DNA from: Mucilaginibacter jinjuensis
GTDB lineage: Bacteria; Bacteroidota; Bacteroidia; Sphingobacteriales; Sphingobacteriaceae
DNA length: 64,000 bases
Direction of reading: 5' to 3'
Assembly (NCBI RefSeq): GCF_028596025.1
Contig: NZ_CP117167.1
Location: 4,278,001 to 4,342,000 of the forward strand
The translations under genes were made by a program, and so were the position numbers. Positions 53,500-62,992 of the stretch are shown piece by piece (the first letter of the stretch is position 1; each line of letters starts with the position of its first letter). A model generated the notes under the pieces. It did no database searches. It saw nothing but the letters and a program-made list of their open reading frames with translations, and was not told the DNA's origin.

Positions 53500-53985
53500 A
53501 TGTACATCGCTCGTTATCTTACTCCATTAGGAAAAGTGCAAATTACTGCTGATGATGAGTTTATAACCTCGGTAACTATTGAACCTAAGACTATTCATGA
53601 ACCTACCGGAGATCATCCGTTGTTACAACTTGCCATTAAGCAATTAGACGAATACTTTGCAGGCGAGCGCATCGATTTTGATTTGCCATTACAACAAGCA
53701 GGCACACCTTTTCAGCAGGAAGTATGGCAGGAATTATTGCGGATAAGCTACGGTAAAACCATGAGTTATGCGCAACTGTCTAAAGAAATGAAAAATCCGC
53801 TGGCCATTAGGGCTATCGCTGCGGCCAATGGCAAAAATAAACTCTGGATTATCGTGCCCTGCCACCGGGTAATCGGATCAGACGGTAGCCTTACCGGTTA
53901 TGCTGGCGGCTTGTGGCGCAAGCAATGGCTATTAGAGCACGAAGCCAAAGTAAGCGGCCAGGGCCAAACTAAACTGGAGTTTTAA
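53500..53985 (+). CDS. ogt: Methylated-DNA-protein-cysteine methyltransferase
   Basis: A 161-residue suicide repair enzyme that moves the methyl group from O6-methylguanine to Cys121 in IIVPCHRVIGSDGSLTGYAGG. The helix-turn-helix segment SYGKTMSYAQLSKEM and the arginine finger AIRAIAAANGKN precede it. N-terminal domain short, as in Ogt. Its 3' end overlaps the convergent hybrid kinase gene by 4 bases. A TATCTTTA box lies 5 bases before the ATG. Confidence 0.95.
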   Translation: MYIARYLTPLGKVQITADDEFITSVTIEPKTIHEPTGDHPLLQLAIKQLDEYFAGERIDFDLPLQQAGTPFQQEVWQELLRISYGKTMSYAQLSKEMKNPLAIRAIAAANGKNKLWIIVPCHRVIGSDGSLTGYAGGLWRKQWLLEHEAKVSGQGQTKLEF

Positions 53986-55922
53986 TTCTCCAGTTCAATA
54001 ACTTTTAAAACCTTACGGATTTTTTCATGCAACTGGTATGGCTGAAAAGGCTTTGCCAAAACCTCATTCATTCCTGAAGCCAAAGCCTCCTCCTGCTCAT
54101 GATCAAATGATGCGGCAGATAATGAGATAATAGGAATACCACGCTTAGGCTCTTCCAGTTCGTTACGGATATGGCGGGTTGCCTGATAGCCATCCATTTC
54201 GGGCATGTGGGTATCCATTAATATCAGGTCATAATCGTTCTCAAGCAGCTTGTCTATTGCCTTGCGCCCGTTATCCACCATTTCAATCTCAACTTTCCAG
54301 TCTTTCAATATTTTAGATAGCATAAACTGGTTTACCAGGTTATCTTCTGCTACCAAAACACGTACATTATTAAAGGGCTGTAAATCTTTAACATTGGTTT
54401 TGCTTGGTTTAACTTCATTTGGTCTCGAAGCCAGCGTGTACCAATTTGTAAAGCTAAAAATACTGCCTTTGGCCGGCACACTGCTTACATTAAGCTCGCC
54501 ACCTTTTAGTTCAATCAGTTTTTTAACAATGGCAAGGCCTAAACCAGTACCACCATATTTAGCTGCGGTATCATCTTCTGCCTGCTCAAACGAATCAAAA
54601 ATACGTGCTATACGATCTTCAGAAATGCCAATACCGCTATCTTCAATACTAAATTGCAGTTTTGATTTATCTACATGTGTTTGCAATACGCTTACTTTCA
54701 ATTTAACGTATCCGCTCTCGGTAAATTTAATAGCATTGCTTAGCAGGTTCATTAAAATCTGGTTTAATCGTAACGAATCAACCATAATGTAATGTGGTAC
54801 AGATGGCTCTATATCCAATATAAACTCAATATTACGTTCGTCAGCTTTGTATTTTAACAGATCATATACCGATTTAATAATGCCATGTACATCATTAGCT
54901 GCACGTACAATGCTAAATTTACCGGCCTCTATTTTAGAAATATCCAACACATCATTGATAACACCCAACAATGATTGAGAGGTTGTTTCGAGTAAACTGA
55001 TCATGCCCATTTGCTGATCGTTCATCTCTGTTTTACGCAGCATATCAGACAAGCCGATAATACCGTTTACAGGCGTACGCAGCTCGTGGCTCATGTTAGC
55101 CAGAAAGTTCTCTTTAACCTTACGGCCATATTCTGCCGCTTCTTTTGATTTAATAAGCTCCGACTGGTAATTTTTCTGGTTGGTAATATCACTGATGTTG
55201 ATAAACAGCATTTGGCTGCGATAGCTTACACGGCACTCTACCCATTTAAGGCCTTTATCAACTGTTTCAAACTTACATTCGAAAACACCATACGCAGTAC
55301 GATCGGCAATTACATTTACGAGATGCTCTTTGAAAGATGGGCGCTCTGCCTCAGAAACCAAAGAAGTAATATTTTTGCCGATCAATGAAGCCGGAACATG
55401 CCCGGTTATTTTCTCGACAGCAGGGTTTATCGAGTTTATTTTAAGTGTATCCGAATTAACGGTACATATAATATCAGCAGAGTTTTTAACCACGATGGCG
55501 TAGTTCTGTAACTCTTCGTTTTTCTTTTTAAGTTCGGCCTGACTGCGTGCCAACTGGATGAATGAATCAACCTTAGCCGATGTAATATACGGATCGAGTG
55601 GCTTAAACAAATAATCTATCGCCCCTGCTCCAAGACCTTTAACGGCATACTTGGTTTCTTTAGAAATAGCAGTTACAAAGAGCACCAGGATATCGCGGGT
55701 ACGCGGGTTAGATTTAAGCATCTCAACCAGCTCAAAGCCATCCATTTCGGGCATCTGCACGTCAACCAGCGCTATGGATATTTGATTATCCCATGCCAGC
55801 TTAAGCGCTTCGTTCGGCGAGGTGGTCGTAAATAGCTGTATATCGTTGCGCTGAAGCAGTGCTTCGAGTGCAACAATATTCTCTTCACGATCGTCAACGA
55901 TCAGTATGTTGATTAAAGACAT
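53982..55922 (-). CDS. Hybrid histidine kinase: receiver-PAS-HisKA-ATPase-receiver
   Basis: A soluble 646-residue signalling protein with no membrane segment. N-terminal receiver (about 1-120; LIVDDREENI, IALVDVQMPEMDGFEL), PAS domain (about 150-270), HisKA with His279 in ANMSHELRTPVNG, ATPase (DSGIGI, GGTGLGLAIVKKL) and C-terminal receiver (about 520-640; LILMDTHMPEMDGYQA). The flanking receivers allow phosphotransfer in both directions. I chose MSLINILIVDD as the start (ATG at 55922); a longer in-frame TTG start is unlikely. Last gene of a three-gene signalling block. Confidence 0.92.
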   Translation of the reverse strand: MSLINILIVDDREENIVALEALLQRNDIQLFTTTSPNEALKLAWDNQISIALVDVQMPEMDGFELVEMLKSNPRTRDILVLFVTAISKETKYAVKGLGAGAIDYLFKPLDPYITSAKVDSFIQLARSQAELKKKNEELQNYAIVVKNSADIICTVNSDTLKINSINPAVEKITGHVPASLIGKNITSLVSEAERPSFKEHLVNVIADRTAYGVFECKFETVDKGLKWVECRVSYRSQMLFINISDITNQKNYQSELIKSKEAAEYGRKVKENFLANMSHELRTPVNGIIGLSDMLRKTEMNDQQMGMISLLETTSQSLLGVINDVLDISKIEAGKFSIVRAANDVHGIIKSVYDLLKYKADERNIEFILDIEPSVPHYIMVDSLRLNQILMNLLSNAIKFTESGYVKLKVSVLQTHVDKSKLQFSIEDSGIGISEDRIARIFDSFEQAEDDTAAKYGGTGLGLAIVKKLIELKGGELNVSSVPAKGSIFSFTNWYTLASRPNEVKPSKTNVKDLQPFNNVRVLVAEDNLVNQFMLSKILKDWKVEIEMVDNGRKAIDKLLENDYDLILMDTHMPEMDGYQATRHIRNELEEPKRGIPIISLSAASFDHEQEEALASGMNEVLAKPFQPYQLHEKIRKVLKVIELEN

Positions 55923-56118
55923 TTTAAAAAGTGAAAGGGGCCAAAAAGCAATTGATGTTAACCGCAAGAATTATTGGCTCCCGGCAGAACTCTACCTTTT
56001 GCCATTTTATCAACATAACTACTTGATTATTAAATATTTGTTTAATATACGATTCTATATACGATATTTTATTAAATCCGGATTTTAAAAAAATAAAAAA
56101 ACTTCAGCGGTATTTATT

Positions 56119-56952
56119 TTAAACGCCCACTTTCTGATAAATATTTTCTCTTTTATTAATCACCTTAAATTTACGTTTAAAAATATCAGATCGGATAGTT
56201 TCTTTGCTACCGAGACATAAAAACCCATAAGGGCATAAACTCCTGTAAAACAAATCGAGTATACGCTCCTGCAATTCCTGCTCAAAATATATAAAAACGT
56301 TACGGCAGCTAATCAGTTGAAATTCATTAAAAACCTGGTCTGATATTAAATTATGCAACGAGAACAAAGTATTTTGCTTTAACTCCGTACGTACTGTAGC
56401 TGCATCATACATCATTGTAAAATGATCGGTAAGCGAGCCGGGTAAACCTGTTAACTGGTAGCTTTCGGTAAAACCTTTTATTTTACGTAATGTGTAAATC
56501 CCTTTACGGGCTACATTCAAAACGTCGGCATTAACATCAGTACCGTAAATAAAATATTTGTTTTTCAGTCCGGCTTCTTGTAAAAGTATAGCTAAAGAAT
56601 ATACTTCCTCTCCTGTTGAGCAACCTGCACTCCATAATTTGATGTGCTGGTATGATGCCAGATAAGGCACCACATCGGTATATAATGACTTATAAAACAG
56701 CGGATCGCGAAACATCTCGGTAACATTTACGGTGATCTCTTTTAAAAATTCGTAAAAGAAATCCTCATCGTTAACCAATGACTGTTTCAAATCGACATAA
56801 TCGAGCTTTTTAAGCTGCATTATACGCACCACGCGGCGCTTAAATGAAGCTTTAGAATATTGAGAAAAATCGAATCCATGAATTTTCCTAACCAAATCAA
56901 CAAGTTCATTGATCTGGGCCGTATTTATACTATCAGCAAGCGGGGTGTTCAT
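56119..56952 (-). CDS. cheR: CheR-type protein-glutamate methyltransferase
   Basis: A 277-residue SAM-dependent methyltransferase of the CheR family. N-terminal helical domain (KRRVVRIMQL), SAM-binding motif LWSAGCSTGEEVYSLAI, DVNADVLNVARKG, then the CheR signature SCRNVFIYFE. It methylates glutamates on receptors in chemotaxis; in Bacteroidota such genes often serve sensor kinases instead. It starts 3 bases after the 1146-residue hybrid kinase ends. No CheB methylesterase or chemoreceptor is in the window. Confidence 0.93.
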   Translation of the reverse strand: MNTPLADSINTAQINELVDLVRKIHGFDFSQYSKASFKRRVVRIMQLKKLDYVDLKQSLVNDEDFFYEFLKEITVNVTEMFRDPLFYKSLYTDVVPYLASYQHIKLWSAGCSTGEEVYSLAILLQEAGLKNKYFIYGTDVNADVLNVARKGIYTLRKIKGFTESYQLTGLPGSLTDHFTMMYDAATVRTELKQNTLFSLHNLISDQVFNEFQLISCRNVFIYFEQELQERILDLFYRSLCPYGFLCLGSKETIRSDIFKRKFKVINKRENIYQKVGV

Positions 56953-56955
56953 TTC

Positions 56956-59900
56956 TTAGCTCTCCATCCAAAGCTGCATCAATGAAATTAGCCTGTCAAC
57001 ATCAACCGGTTTGGTGATATAGTCGTTAGCACCGGCCGCAATACATTTGTCGCGGTCGTCTTTCATTGCTTTTGCAGTAAGCGCTATTACGGGTAATTTG
57101 GCCCATTTGTTTTGCTTTCTTATCTGGCGCATCGCTTCGTAACCATCCATCACCGGCATCATAATGTCCATAAGCACAATATCAACCTGTGGTAATTCTT
57201 CCAGCTTTTTAAGCGCTTCTTCCCCATCATTTGCTATCTCTACTTCCAGATCGTATGATTGCAAGGCACTGCTCAATGCAAATATGTTACGCATATCATC
57301 ATCAACCAGCAATACCTTACGGCCTTTGAGCATCGCTTTGCTACCAGTTACCTGGCGAGGTTTGGCGGCAGGAGCAGCGGCTTGCGGTGTAGCAGTATTT
57401 AATTTATGTAGAAACAGGTTTACCTCGTCAATCAGCCTGTCTGATGATTTGCTGGTTTTAACCACCATAGCATTGGCATACTGCATTAAACGGCTCACCG
57501 AGTTTTTATCCAGCTCCATAGCCGTGTTAATAATTACAGGCAGCGAAGCAAAACGCTCTAAAGCCTTAATCTTATCCAGTAAATCCAAGCCAGAAATATC
57601 GGGCAGGTTTAAATCGAGCACAACACATTGGTATTCATTTTCCTCCAGCATTTTAAATGCCTGCTCGCCGGTATAAGCTTGCGCTACGGCAATACCTTGT
57701 TTTTGCATTAAATCCCGCAGGGCATCGCTTTGTGCTTCATGGTCCTCAACCAGTAATATCTGTTTTACACCAGTGCTGCTCTGCTCTATAATATCGCTGA
57801 ACAGTTTGTTTAATGCTTCGGTATTTACCGGCTTTTTCATGAAACTGATAGCACCTTCGCTTTTCACACGTTTAGCCGCAGCTTCACCTGCCGACATCAT
57901 GTGTACCGGGATATTTTTAGTCTCCGGATTAGCCTTTAACTCTTTTAATATTTCCCAGCCATCTTTGCCAGGCAGCATAATATCAAGCAATACGGCATCT
58001 GGCTTATTTTCGGCAATAATTTCAGCCGCGTTAGTTCCTTCATTTACCAATACTGCCTGGTAGCCGTATTCTGCAGCATAGTTTTGGAGTATTTCCGCAA
58101 AGTTACGGTCGTCTTCCACAATCACTACCAAAGGCTGGCGATTAGGATCATCAAAAAGCACCTTAGCCAGTTTTGGCATTTCGGCAGTAGCGGTGAAGTT
58201 TTGTACAGTAGGTACTTCTTCTTCAATAGCAACATGCGGTGTAACTGCGCCATTTACAGGCAGGTTAAAGGTAAACTCACTGCCCTTACCCGGCTCGCTA
58301 AACAAGGTTATTGAACCGCCCAGTAAAGCAGCCAGTTCGCGGCTGATTGATAAACCTAAACCTGTACCTCCATATTTGCGACTGGTTGACCCGTCCTCTT
58401 GTTGAAACGCCTCAAAAATCAGTTTTTGTTTATCCGGCTGTATGCCTATACCCGAATCTTTAATACTCAAAGCAATAGTATCGGCAATTGCACCCGGCAT
58501 TGCTTTGATGCTGATCTCGCCATTTTCTGGCGTAAATTTAAACGCGTTCGAGAGCAGGTTTTTAAGTATCTGTTCCACCCTTACTTTATCGGCAACAATA
58601 AAGTCGGGCACGTCGCCTATCAGTGTTGTAAAGTTTATCTTTTTATTACCCGCAACTTCGGCAAACAACATTTGCATATCGCCAACTATACCTTCTACTG
58701 AGGTACGCTCGTTTTGGATCTCAATTTTGCCCGATTCAATTTTAGCCAGATCGAGGATATCGTTAATCAGCGTCAGCAAATCGTTACCAGCATTAAATAT
58801 TACGCTTGCATATTTAATCTGGTCGTCCGACAGGTTCTCTGCCTTATTATCTTTCAATATTCGCGCAAGCACCAAAATACTATTTAATGGCGTACGAAGC
58901 TCGTGGCTCATGTTAGCCAAAAACTCAGATTTGTAACGACCAGTGGTTTCCAGCTGATGTACTTTCTCGCTGATATCTTTGCGTGCCTCTTCAACCGCCT
59001 GGTTCTTTTCTTCCAGTAAACTGGCTTTTTCTTCCAGTTCAGCATTGATGGTACGGAGCTCTTCCTGTTGTACGCGCAGCTCTTCTTCTGATGCCTGCAG
59101 CATTTCGGTTTTGCTCAGCAGCTCTTCGTTGGTAACACGCATTTCTTCCTGCTGTGCTTCCAGTTCTTCGGCCTGTTGCTGGGTTTCTTCGAACAGATCC
59201 TGCATAATGGTGCGGGCACGGGCAGTATTAATAGCCACGCCAATATCATTAGCTACGGATAATATATAATCTTTAACGGCTTCGTGAATGGTATCCTGGT
59301 AAGCAATTTCCATTACACCGATCAATCGTTTATCGAAGAATAATGGCACGATAAATATCTCAGCTAATTCCTGACTGATGATCGACGTTTCCAGCTCCAA
59401 TTTCTGATTTAGACTGCCTTTAATAGTAGCCGCTTTTTCATCCTTAGCAACCTGACCTAACCAGCTTTCTGATAATTTGATGGTTTTCTTAATAGCGCTC
59501 AGATCATGGAAAGCGTACCAGGCATTCAGCTTTAACAGTTCCTGTTTATCATCATACAGATATAATGTACCTGTTATTGCTTTAGTGTAATTACAAACTT
59601 CGGCCAAAACATTTTGGGTCAGTTCAACTTCGCTTTGCTGACCTTGCATTTTTTCGTTCAGGATACCTGAACCGGTTAGCTGCCAGTTTTTAGCCCTGTT
59701 TTCGCCTAAAACTTTTTCAAGTTCATTGTTGGAGCTTTTGATCTCGTCCTCAATCAGCTTTTGTTTCTTAAACGTACCCAGGATGTAATACAACATACCC
59801 AGGATGATAAAGAAGAACACTGTTGAACCACCAACAATAGTAACAATGGTTAATTGAACAGCATCTTCTGTTGATGCCTTTCGCTCATTTAGCGAATGTT

Positions 59901-60396
59901 GTTCTCGGGCATTGATCCGGTTGATCGTATTACGGATATCATCCATAATTTGCTTCCCGTTAAGCAGCATTCCACGCTTAACCATTTCATCCAGGCCAAT
60001 TTTGTCGCGGTTATCTACGTTTGATTTAAGCAGATCTAATTGCTTGTATACCAAAATAGCAAGTGCGTTAATATCGGCAGTTTGCGCCTGGTCGGTTTGT
60101 TCGAGATCTTTTATTTTACTTAGATCATCATTAAGCTGTGGCAAAGCCGAATTATAGGGATCCAGAAAAACAGGCTTACCTGTTGCCACAAAACCACGCA
60201 TACCCGTTTCGGCATCAATTAACAATTGGAGGATATGGTCTGAACTGTTAATCAGCTTTTGGCTGTATTCCATTTCGGTTTGGTTTTCCTGCAATTGCTT
60301 AATGCTTTTGTATGAAAACAAACCAACAAACAGAACCAAAAAAATAGACAGACCGAAGCCGATGAATACCTGCTGGCGGAAGGATAGTTTAATCAT
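56956..60396 (-). CDS. Membrane hybrid histidine kinase with three receivers
   Basis: A 1146-residue sensor. Two helices (about 7-29 and 184-206) frame a periplasmic CHASE3-like domain. A GAF domain (about 255-395) is followed by a long Glu-rich coiled coil (about 395-475; QQQAEELEAQQEEMRVTNEEL region). HisKA has His498 in ANMSHELRTPLNS. The ATPase domain has DSGIGIQ and GGTGLGLSISRE. Three receivers follow, with VLLDIMLPGKDG, VVLDLNLPDISG and VLMDIMMPVMDG. Three receivers in series suggest a branched phosphorelay. Operon head with cheR 3 bases downstream. Confidence 0.93.
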   Translation of the reverse strand: MIKLSFRQQVFIGFGLSIFLVLFVGLFSYKSIKQLQENQTEMEYSQKLINSSDHILQLLIDAETGMRGFVATGKPVFLDPYNSALPQLNDDLSKIKDLEQTDQAQTADINALAILVYKQLDLLKSNVDNRDKIGLDEMVKRGMLLNGKQIMDDIRNTINRINAREQHSLNERKASTEDAVQLTIVTIVGGSTVFFFIILGMLYYILGTFKKQKLIEDEIKSSNNELEKVLGENRAKNWQLTGSGILNEKMQGQQSEVELTQNVLAEVCNYTKAITGTLYLYDDKQELLKLNAWYAFHDLSAIKKTIKLSESWLGQVAKDEKAATIKGSLNQKLELETSIISQELAEIFIVPLFFDKRLIGVMEIAYQDTIHEAVKDYILSVANDIGVAINTARARTIMQDLFEETQQQAEELEAQQEEMRVTNEELLSKTEMLQASEEELRVQQEELRTINAELEEKASLLEEKNQAVEEARKDISEKVHQLETTGRYKSEFLANMSHELRTPLNSILVLARILKDNKAENLSDDQIKYASVIFNAGNDLLTLINDILDLAKIESGKIEIQNERTSVEGIVGDMQMLFAEVAGNKKINFTTLIGDVPDFIVADKVRVEQILKNLLSNAFKFTPENGEISIKAMPGAIADTIALSIKDSGIGIQPDKQKLIFEAFQQEDGSTSRKYGGTGLGLSISRELAALLGGSITLFSEPGKGSEFTFNLPVNGAVTPHVAIEEEVPTVQNFTATAEMPKLAKVLFDDPNRQPLVVIVEDDRNFAEILQNYAAEYGYQAVLVNEGTNAAEIIAENKPDAVLLDIMLPGKDGWEILKELKANPETKNIPVHMMSAGEAAAKRVKSEGAISFMKKPVNTEALNKLFSDIIEQSSTGVKQILLVEDHEAQSDALRDLMQKQGIAVAQAYTGEQAFKMLEENEYQCVVLDLNLPDISGLDLLDKIKALERFASLPVIINTAMELDKNSVSRLMQYANAMVVKTSKSSDRLIDEVNLFLHKLNTATPQAAAPAAKPRQVTGSKAMLKGRKVLLVDDDMRNIFALSSALQSYDLEVEIANDGEEALKKLEELPQVDIVLMDIMMPVMDGYEAMRQIRKQNKWAKLPVIALTAKAMKDDRDKCIAAGANDYITKPVDVDRLISLMQLWMES

Positions 60397-60478
60397 TGAT
60401 TAAGTAAGGATGTAATAAAGTACTAATATAGCAAAGTGTTGCTAACTAAATAATTACTACATGAAGTAAAAGAGTGTG

Positions 60479-60895
60479 TTACAACTTTTGGTACTGAACA
60501 TTTTTATCGCGGCCTTTACTGCCAACAATAGCAGCAATAGCACCTAAAAACAATACCCACCAACCCCATTTAAATTTAATTAAGCGACTTAAGCTAGCCG
60601 AGATTCCTTTAAACGGTATAAAGCTAAAGGCGGTGTTTACCTTCATAATGGCGGCTATTAACAGCAATACCATCAGTACAAAGGATGTCCATGCGGTGGC
60701 TTTAACAATGCCGTTTGCTTTGGCTATCAGCGCAATTAAACCGGCAATGGCTATCACCAGTACGATGATGCCATAGGGTTTATTTAAATCGTAAATGTTC
60801 CAGTTAAATAAGTGGAGCGGGCGTAACAATGGGCAAAATGTACCGGCAATAATGGCTACAAAACCAGCGAATGATAAAAAAGAGCGGGGTAACAT
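60479..60895 (-). CDS. Small four-helix membrane protein
   Basis: A 138-residue protein with four likely transmembrane helices (FLSFAGFVAIIAGTFCPL, YGIIVLVIAIAGLIALIA, TSFVLMVLLLIAAIM, WVLFLGAIAAIVG) and a short basic tail. No family recognised. It follows gldC after 5 bases, so the two are co-transcribed. Confidence 0.75.
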   Translation of the reverse strand: MLPRSFLSFAGFVAIIAGTFCPLLRPLHLFNWNIYDLNKPYGIIVLVIAIAGLIALIAKANGIVKATAWTSFVLMVLLLIAAIMKVNTAFSFIPFKGISASLSRLIKFKWGWWVLFLGAIAAIVGSKGRDKNVQYQKL

Positions 60896-60900
60896 CTTAA

Positions 60901-61230
60901 TTATTTAATGATTTCCATTTTTTCGGCAAAGTGGGCACAATAGTCGCGCAGGTCTTCCACAATGTTGGTTTCGCCCGTTGCACGTAAAAAACTATCGCCC
61001 ATGGTTTGCAGGGTTTCGTAGAAAAAGCGTTTCATCTCATCAACCGGCATATCTTTAGTCCACAGGTCAATGCGTAGCGTGTTTTTATAGTTATTGTCCC
61101 ACAGCGCCAACATCATTGATTTTACGGGTAGCGCCTCTTTGTTTTCGGCATCTGTTGATTCCCAGGTAATGTTTTCCGGAACGTTATGATCGTCTAATTC
61201 GATAGTCAGTTTAATTTCAGCAGTCTTCAT
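60901..61230 (-). CDS. gldC: Gliding motility protein GldC
   Basis: A 109-residue cytoplasmic protein with the GldC signature: EIKLTIELDDHNVPENITWESTDA, then KSMMLALWDNNYKNTLRIDLWTKDMPVDEMKRFFYETLQTM. GldC is widespread in Bacteroidota and supports gliding machinery stability in Flavobacterium; many non-gliding species keep it. Together with PorP/SprF and the CHU_C protein it points to a type IX secretion background. It lies between two small membrane-protein genes. Confidence 0.92.
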   Translation of the reverse strand: MKTAEIKLTIELDDHNVPENITWESTDAENKEALPVKSMMLALWDNNYKNTLRIDLWTKDMPVDEMKRFFYETLQTMGDSFLRATGETNIVEDLRDYCAHFAEKMEIIK

Positions 61231-61239
61231 TAAAGTATT

Positions 61240-61512
61240 TTACTTCTTAAGTATTAAAAATAATATTGTGGTCAAAGTTATAAAGCTAAGCTCCACAATC
61301 CACAATTTTTTGGTCTCGGAAAAGAAATTGCGGAAAATTATATCCAGAAATGACACAACAAAGGCAAACAGCAAAAATATAAGCGCAATGGTATTAGTAA
61401 AGTGAGCATAAACCCCACCCGTAACACTGCCGCCGCCATATATAAAAACATAACCTGCCAGCAGGATAAAAAATGCCGTACAGAAATTTAACGGCGTAAG
61501 TCTCAGTTTCAT
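61240..61512 (-). CDS. Small three-helix membrane protein
   Basis: A 90-residue protein with about three membrane segments (NFCTAFFILLAGYVFIYGG, FTNTIALIFLLFAFVVSFLDII, IVELSFITLTTILFLIL). No family recognised. It is preceded by the helicase gene (4-base gap) and followed by gldC (9-base gap), so it is part of the same run. Confidence 0.72.
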   Translation of the reverse strand: MKLRLTPLNFCTAFFILLAGYVFIYGGGSVTGGVYAHFTNTIALIFLLFAFVVSFLDIIFRNFFSETKKLWIVELSFITLTTILFLILKK

Positions 61513-61516
61513 TTAC

Positions 61517-62857
61517 TTATTTTCTTTTTGGCTTGTAGTATTTCTTTTTAGATGCATCTTTCAGCTTTTTGATGTAAGCTTTCTTAGCATCTGCCCCTTC
61601 TTTGGTGTTAGATAGCTTCTTTTCGTGGAAAGCCCCTTTAAAATCAGGGTTCTCCTTGCGTTTCTGCATATCTATCTCTTTCGCCTGCGCCTGGCGCTCG
61701 TCATAACCTGGCTGCTCCACAAAAACATCTGCAGGTAACTCATTAACCAAAATGGTTTGTTTAATAAGGCGCTGCACCTTTTTCATGTAATAATCTTCGG
61801 AAGGCGTGCAAAAAGTGATAGCCTCACCCAAATTATATGCACGACCAGTACGGCCAATGCGGTGCACATAATCTTCGATAACCACAGGTACATCGAAGTT
61901 AATTACGTGGCTTACATTACTTACGTCGATACCACGCGCAGCCACATCGGTAGCCACCAGTATTTTCACCTCGTCATTCTTAAACGCGTTGATGGAGTTA
62001 ATGCGGGTATTTTGCCCTTTATTAGCGTGCAAAACCTTTACTTCTTTCTCGCTGAACTTGCGCACCAAAAACTTATACACATCCTCTGCCGAAACCCGGG
62101 TTTTACAGAAAATGATCATTTTCTGAATATTTTCGGTATGGTCTAACAGGTATCTCAACAGGTTAATCTTTGTCTTAACACCCGGCACCATATAGATGCT
62201 TTGCTCAACCGTAGTTGCCGGAGTTGCCTGCGGCGTAACTTCAATAACAGTAGGAAACTCAAGGAAATTACCTGCTAGTGATTGGATCTTATCAGACATA
62301 GTAGCCGAAAACAACAGGTTCTGGCGTTTACGTGGCACTACCTCCAGTATCCGATTGATCTGTGGCATAAAGCCCATATCCATCATCTTATCGGCTTCAT
62401 CGAGTACCAAAAACTTGAATCCAGCAGTAATAATATGCCCTGCCAAATACAGATCCATAAAACGGCCGGGTGTGGCTACGATAATATCTACACCTTTTTT
62501 TAGCGCTTCAATTTGCGGTTTGGGGCCAAGGCCTCCGTATAAAATAACCGTACGCAGGTCGGTGTACTTGGCATAAGCCTTTACATTCTCTTCTATCTGC
62601 ATAGCCAGTTCGCGCGTTGGTGCAATAATTAATGCCCTTGCGTGCTCACCCTGTGCATATTTAAGCTTCATGATAATGGGCAGCACATAGGCCGCGGTTT
62701 TACCCGTACCGGTTTGCGCAATACCCAAAACATCCTGACCGTTTAACAACGGCGGGATCGCTTTTTCCTGAATAGGCGTAGCCTCGGTGTAACCGGCATC
62801 GGCAATTGCATTCAATATCTGCCGGTTAAAATCAAAATCTTCAAAAACTACAGCCAT
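61517..62857 (-). CDS. DEAD-box ATP-dependent RNA helicase
   Basis: A 446-residue RhlE/CsdA-like helicase unwinding RNA in ribosome assembly or decay. Q motif around NAIADAGYTEATPIQEKAIP, Walker A AQTGTGKT, motif Ib/GG, DEAD in VLDEADKMMDMG, SAT in LLFSATMS, and motif VI HRIGRTGRA. The basic tail ends KKYYKPKRK. I chose MAVVFEDFDF (ATG at 62857). A TATCTTTG box (62869 down to 62862) ends 4 bases before it, so the message may be leaderless. Divergent from pyrC. Confidence 0.95.
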   Translation of the reverse strand: MAVVFEDFDFNRQILNAIADAGYTEATPIQEKAIPPLLNGQDVLGIAQTGTGKTAAYVLPIIMKLKYAQGEHARALIIAPTRELAMQIEENVKAYAKYTDLRTVILYGGLGPKPQIEALKKGVDIIVATPGRFMDLYLAGHIITAGFKFLVLDEADKMMDMGFMPQINRILEVVPRKRQNLLFSATMSDKIQSLAGNFLEFPTVIEVTPQATPATTVEQSIYMVPGVKTKINLLRYLLDHTENIQKMIIFCKTRVSAEDVYKFLVRKFSEKEVKVLHANKGQNTRINSINAFKNDEVKILVATDVAARGIDVSNVSHVINFDVPVVIEDYVHRIGRTGRAYNLGEAITFCTPSEDYYMKKVQRLIKQTILVNELPADVFVEQPGYDERQAQAKEIDMQKRKENPDFKGAFHEKKLSNTKEGADAKKAYIKKLKDASKKKYYKPKRK

Positions 62858-62861
62858 GCGG

Positions 62862-62869
62862 CAAAGATA
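62862..62869 (-). promoter_or_regulatory. Start-proximal -7 box of the helicase gene
   Basis: TATCTTTG is an exact TAnnTTTG match ending 4 bases before the ATG, which would place transcription start at or near the start codon. Confidence 0.5.
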
Positions 62870-62879
62870 AGGTTCTTTC

Positions 62880-62992
62880 GATAGAGACAAGAATCAAGAT
62901 ACAAGAACCAAGATAAATCGCGCCATGTTATAAAAAGCAATACATCAACCTTGCAAAATCTTGTCTCCTGTTTCTTGTCTCTTGACTCTCAT
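62880..62992. repeat. Heptad array, inverted arms between helicase and pyrC
   Basis: Left arm: GACAAGA, ATCAAGA, TACAAGA, ACCAAGA. Right arm: TTGTCTC, CTGTTTC, TTGTCTC, TTGACTC. They are imperfect reverse complements around a 40-base centre. The arms reach to within about 10 bases of the helicase box and 6 bases of the pyrC box. Confidence 0.7.

Noticed and set aside
57164-58936. Plus-strand frames of 164-170 codons opposite the large hybrid kinase
   Set aside because: Ser/Ile-rich frames antisense to conserved receiver and kinase domains; no start context or homology.
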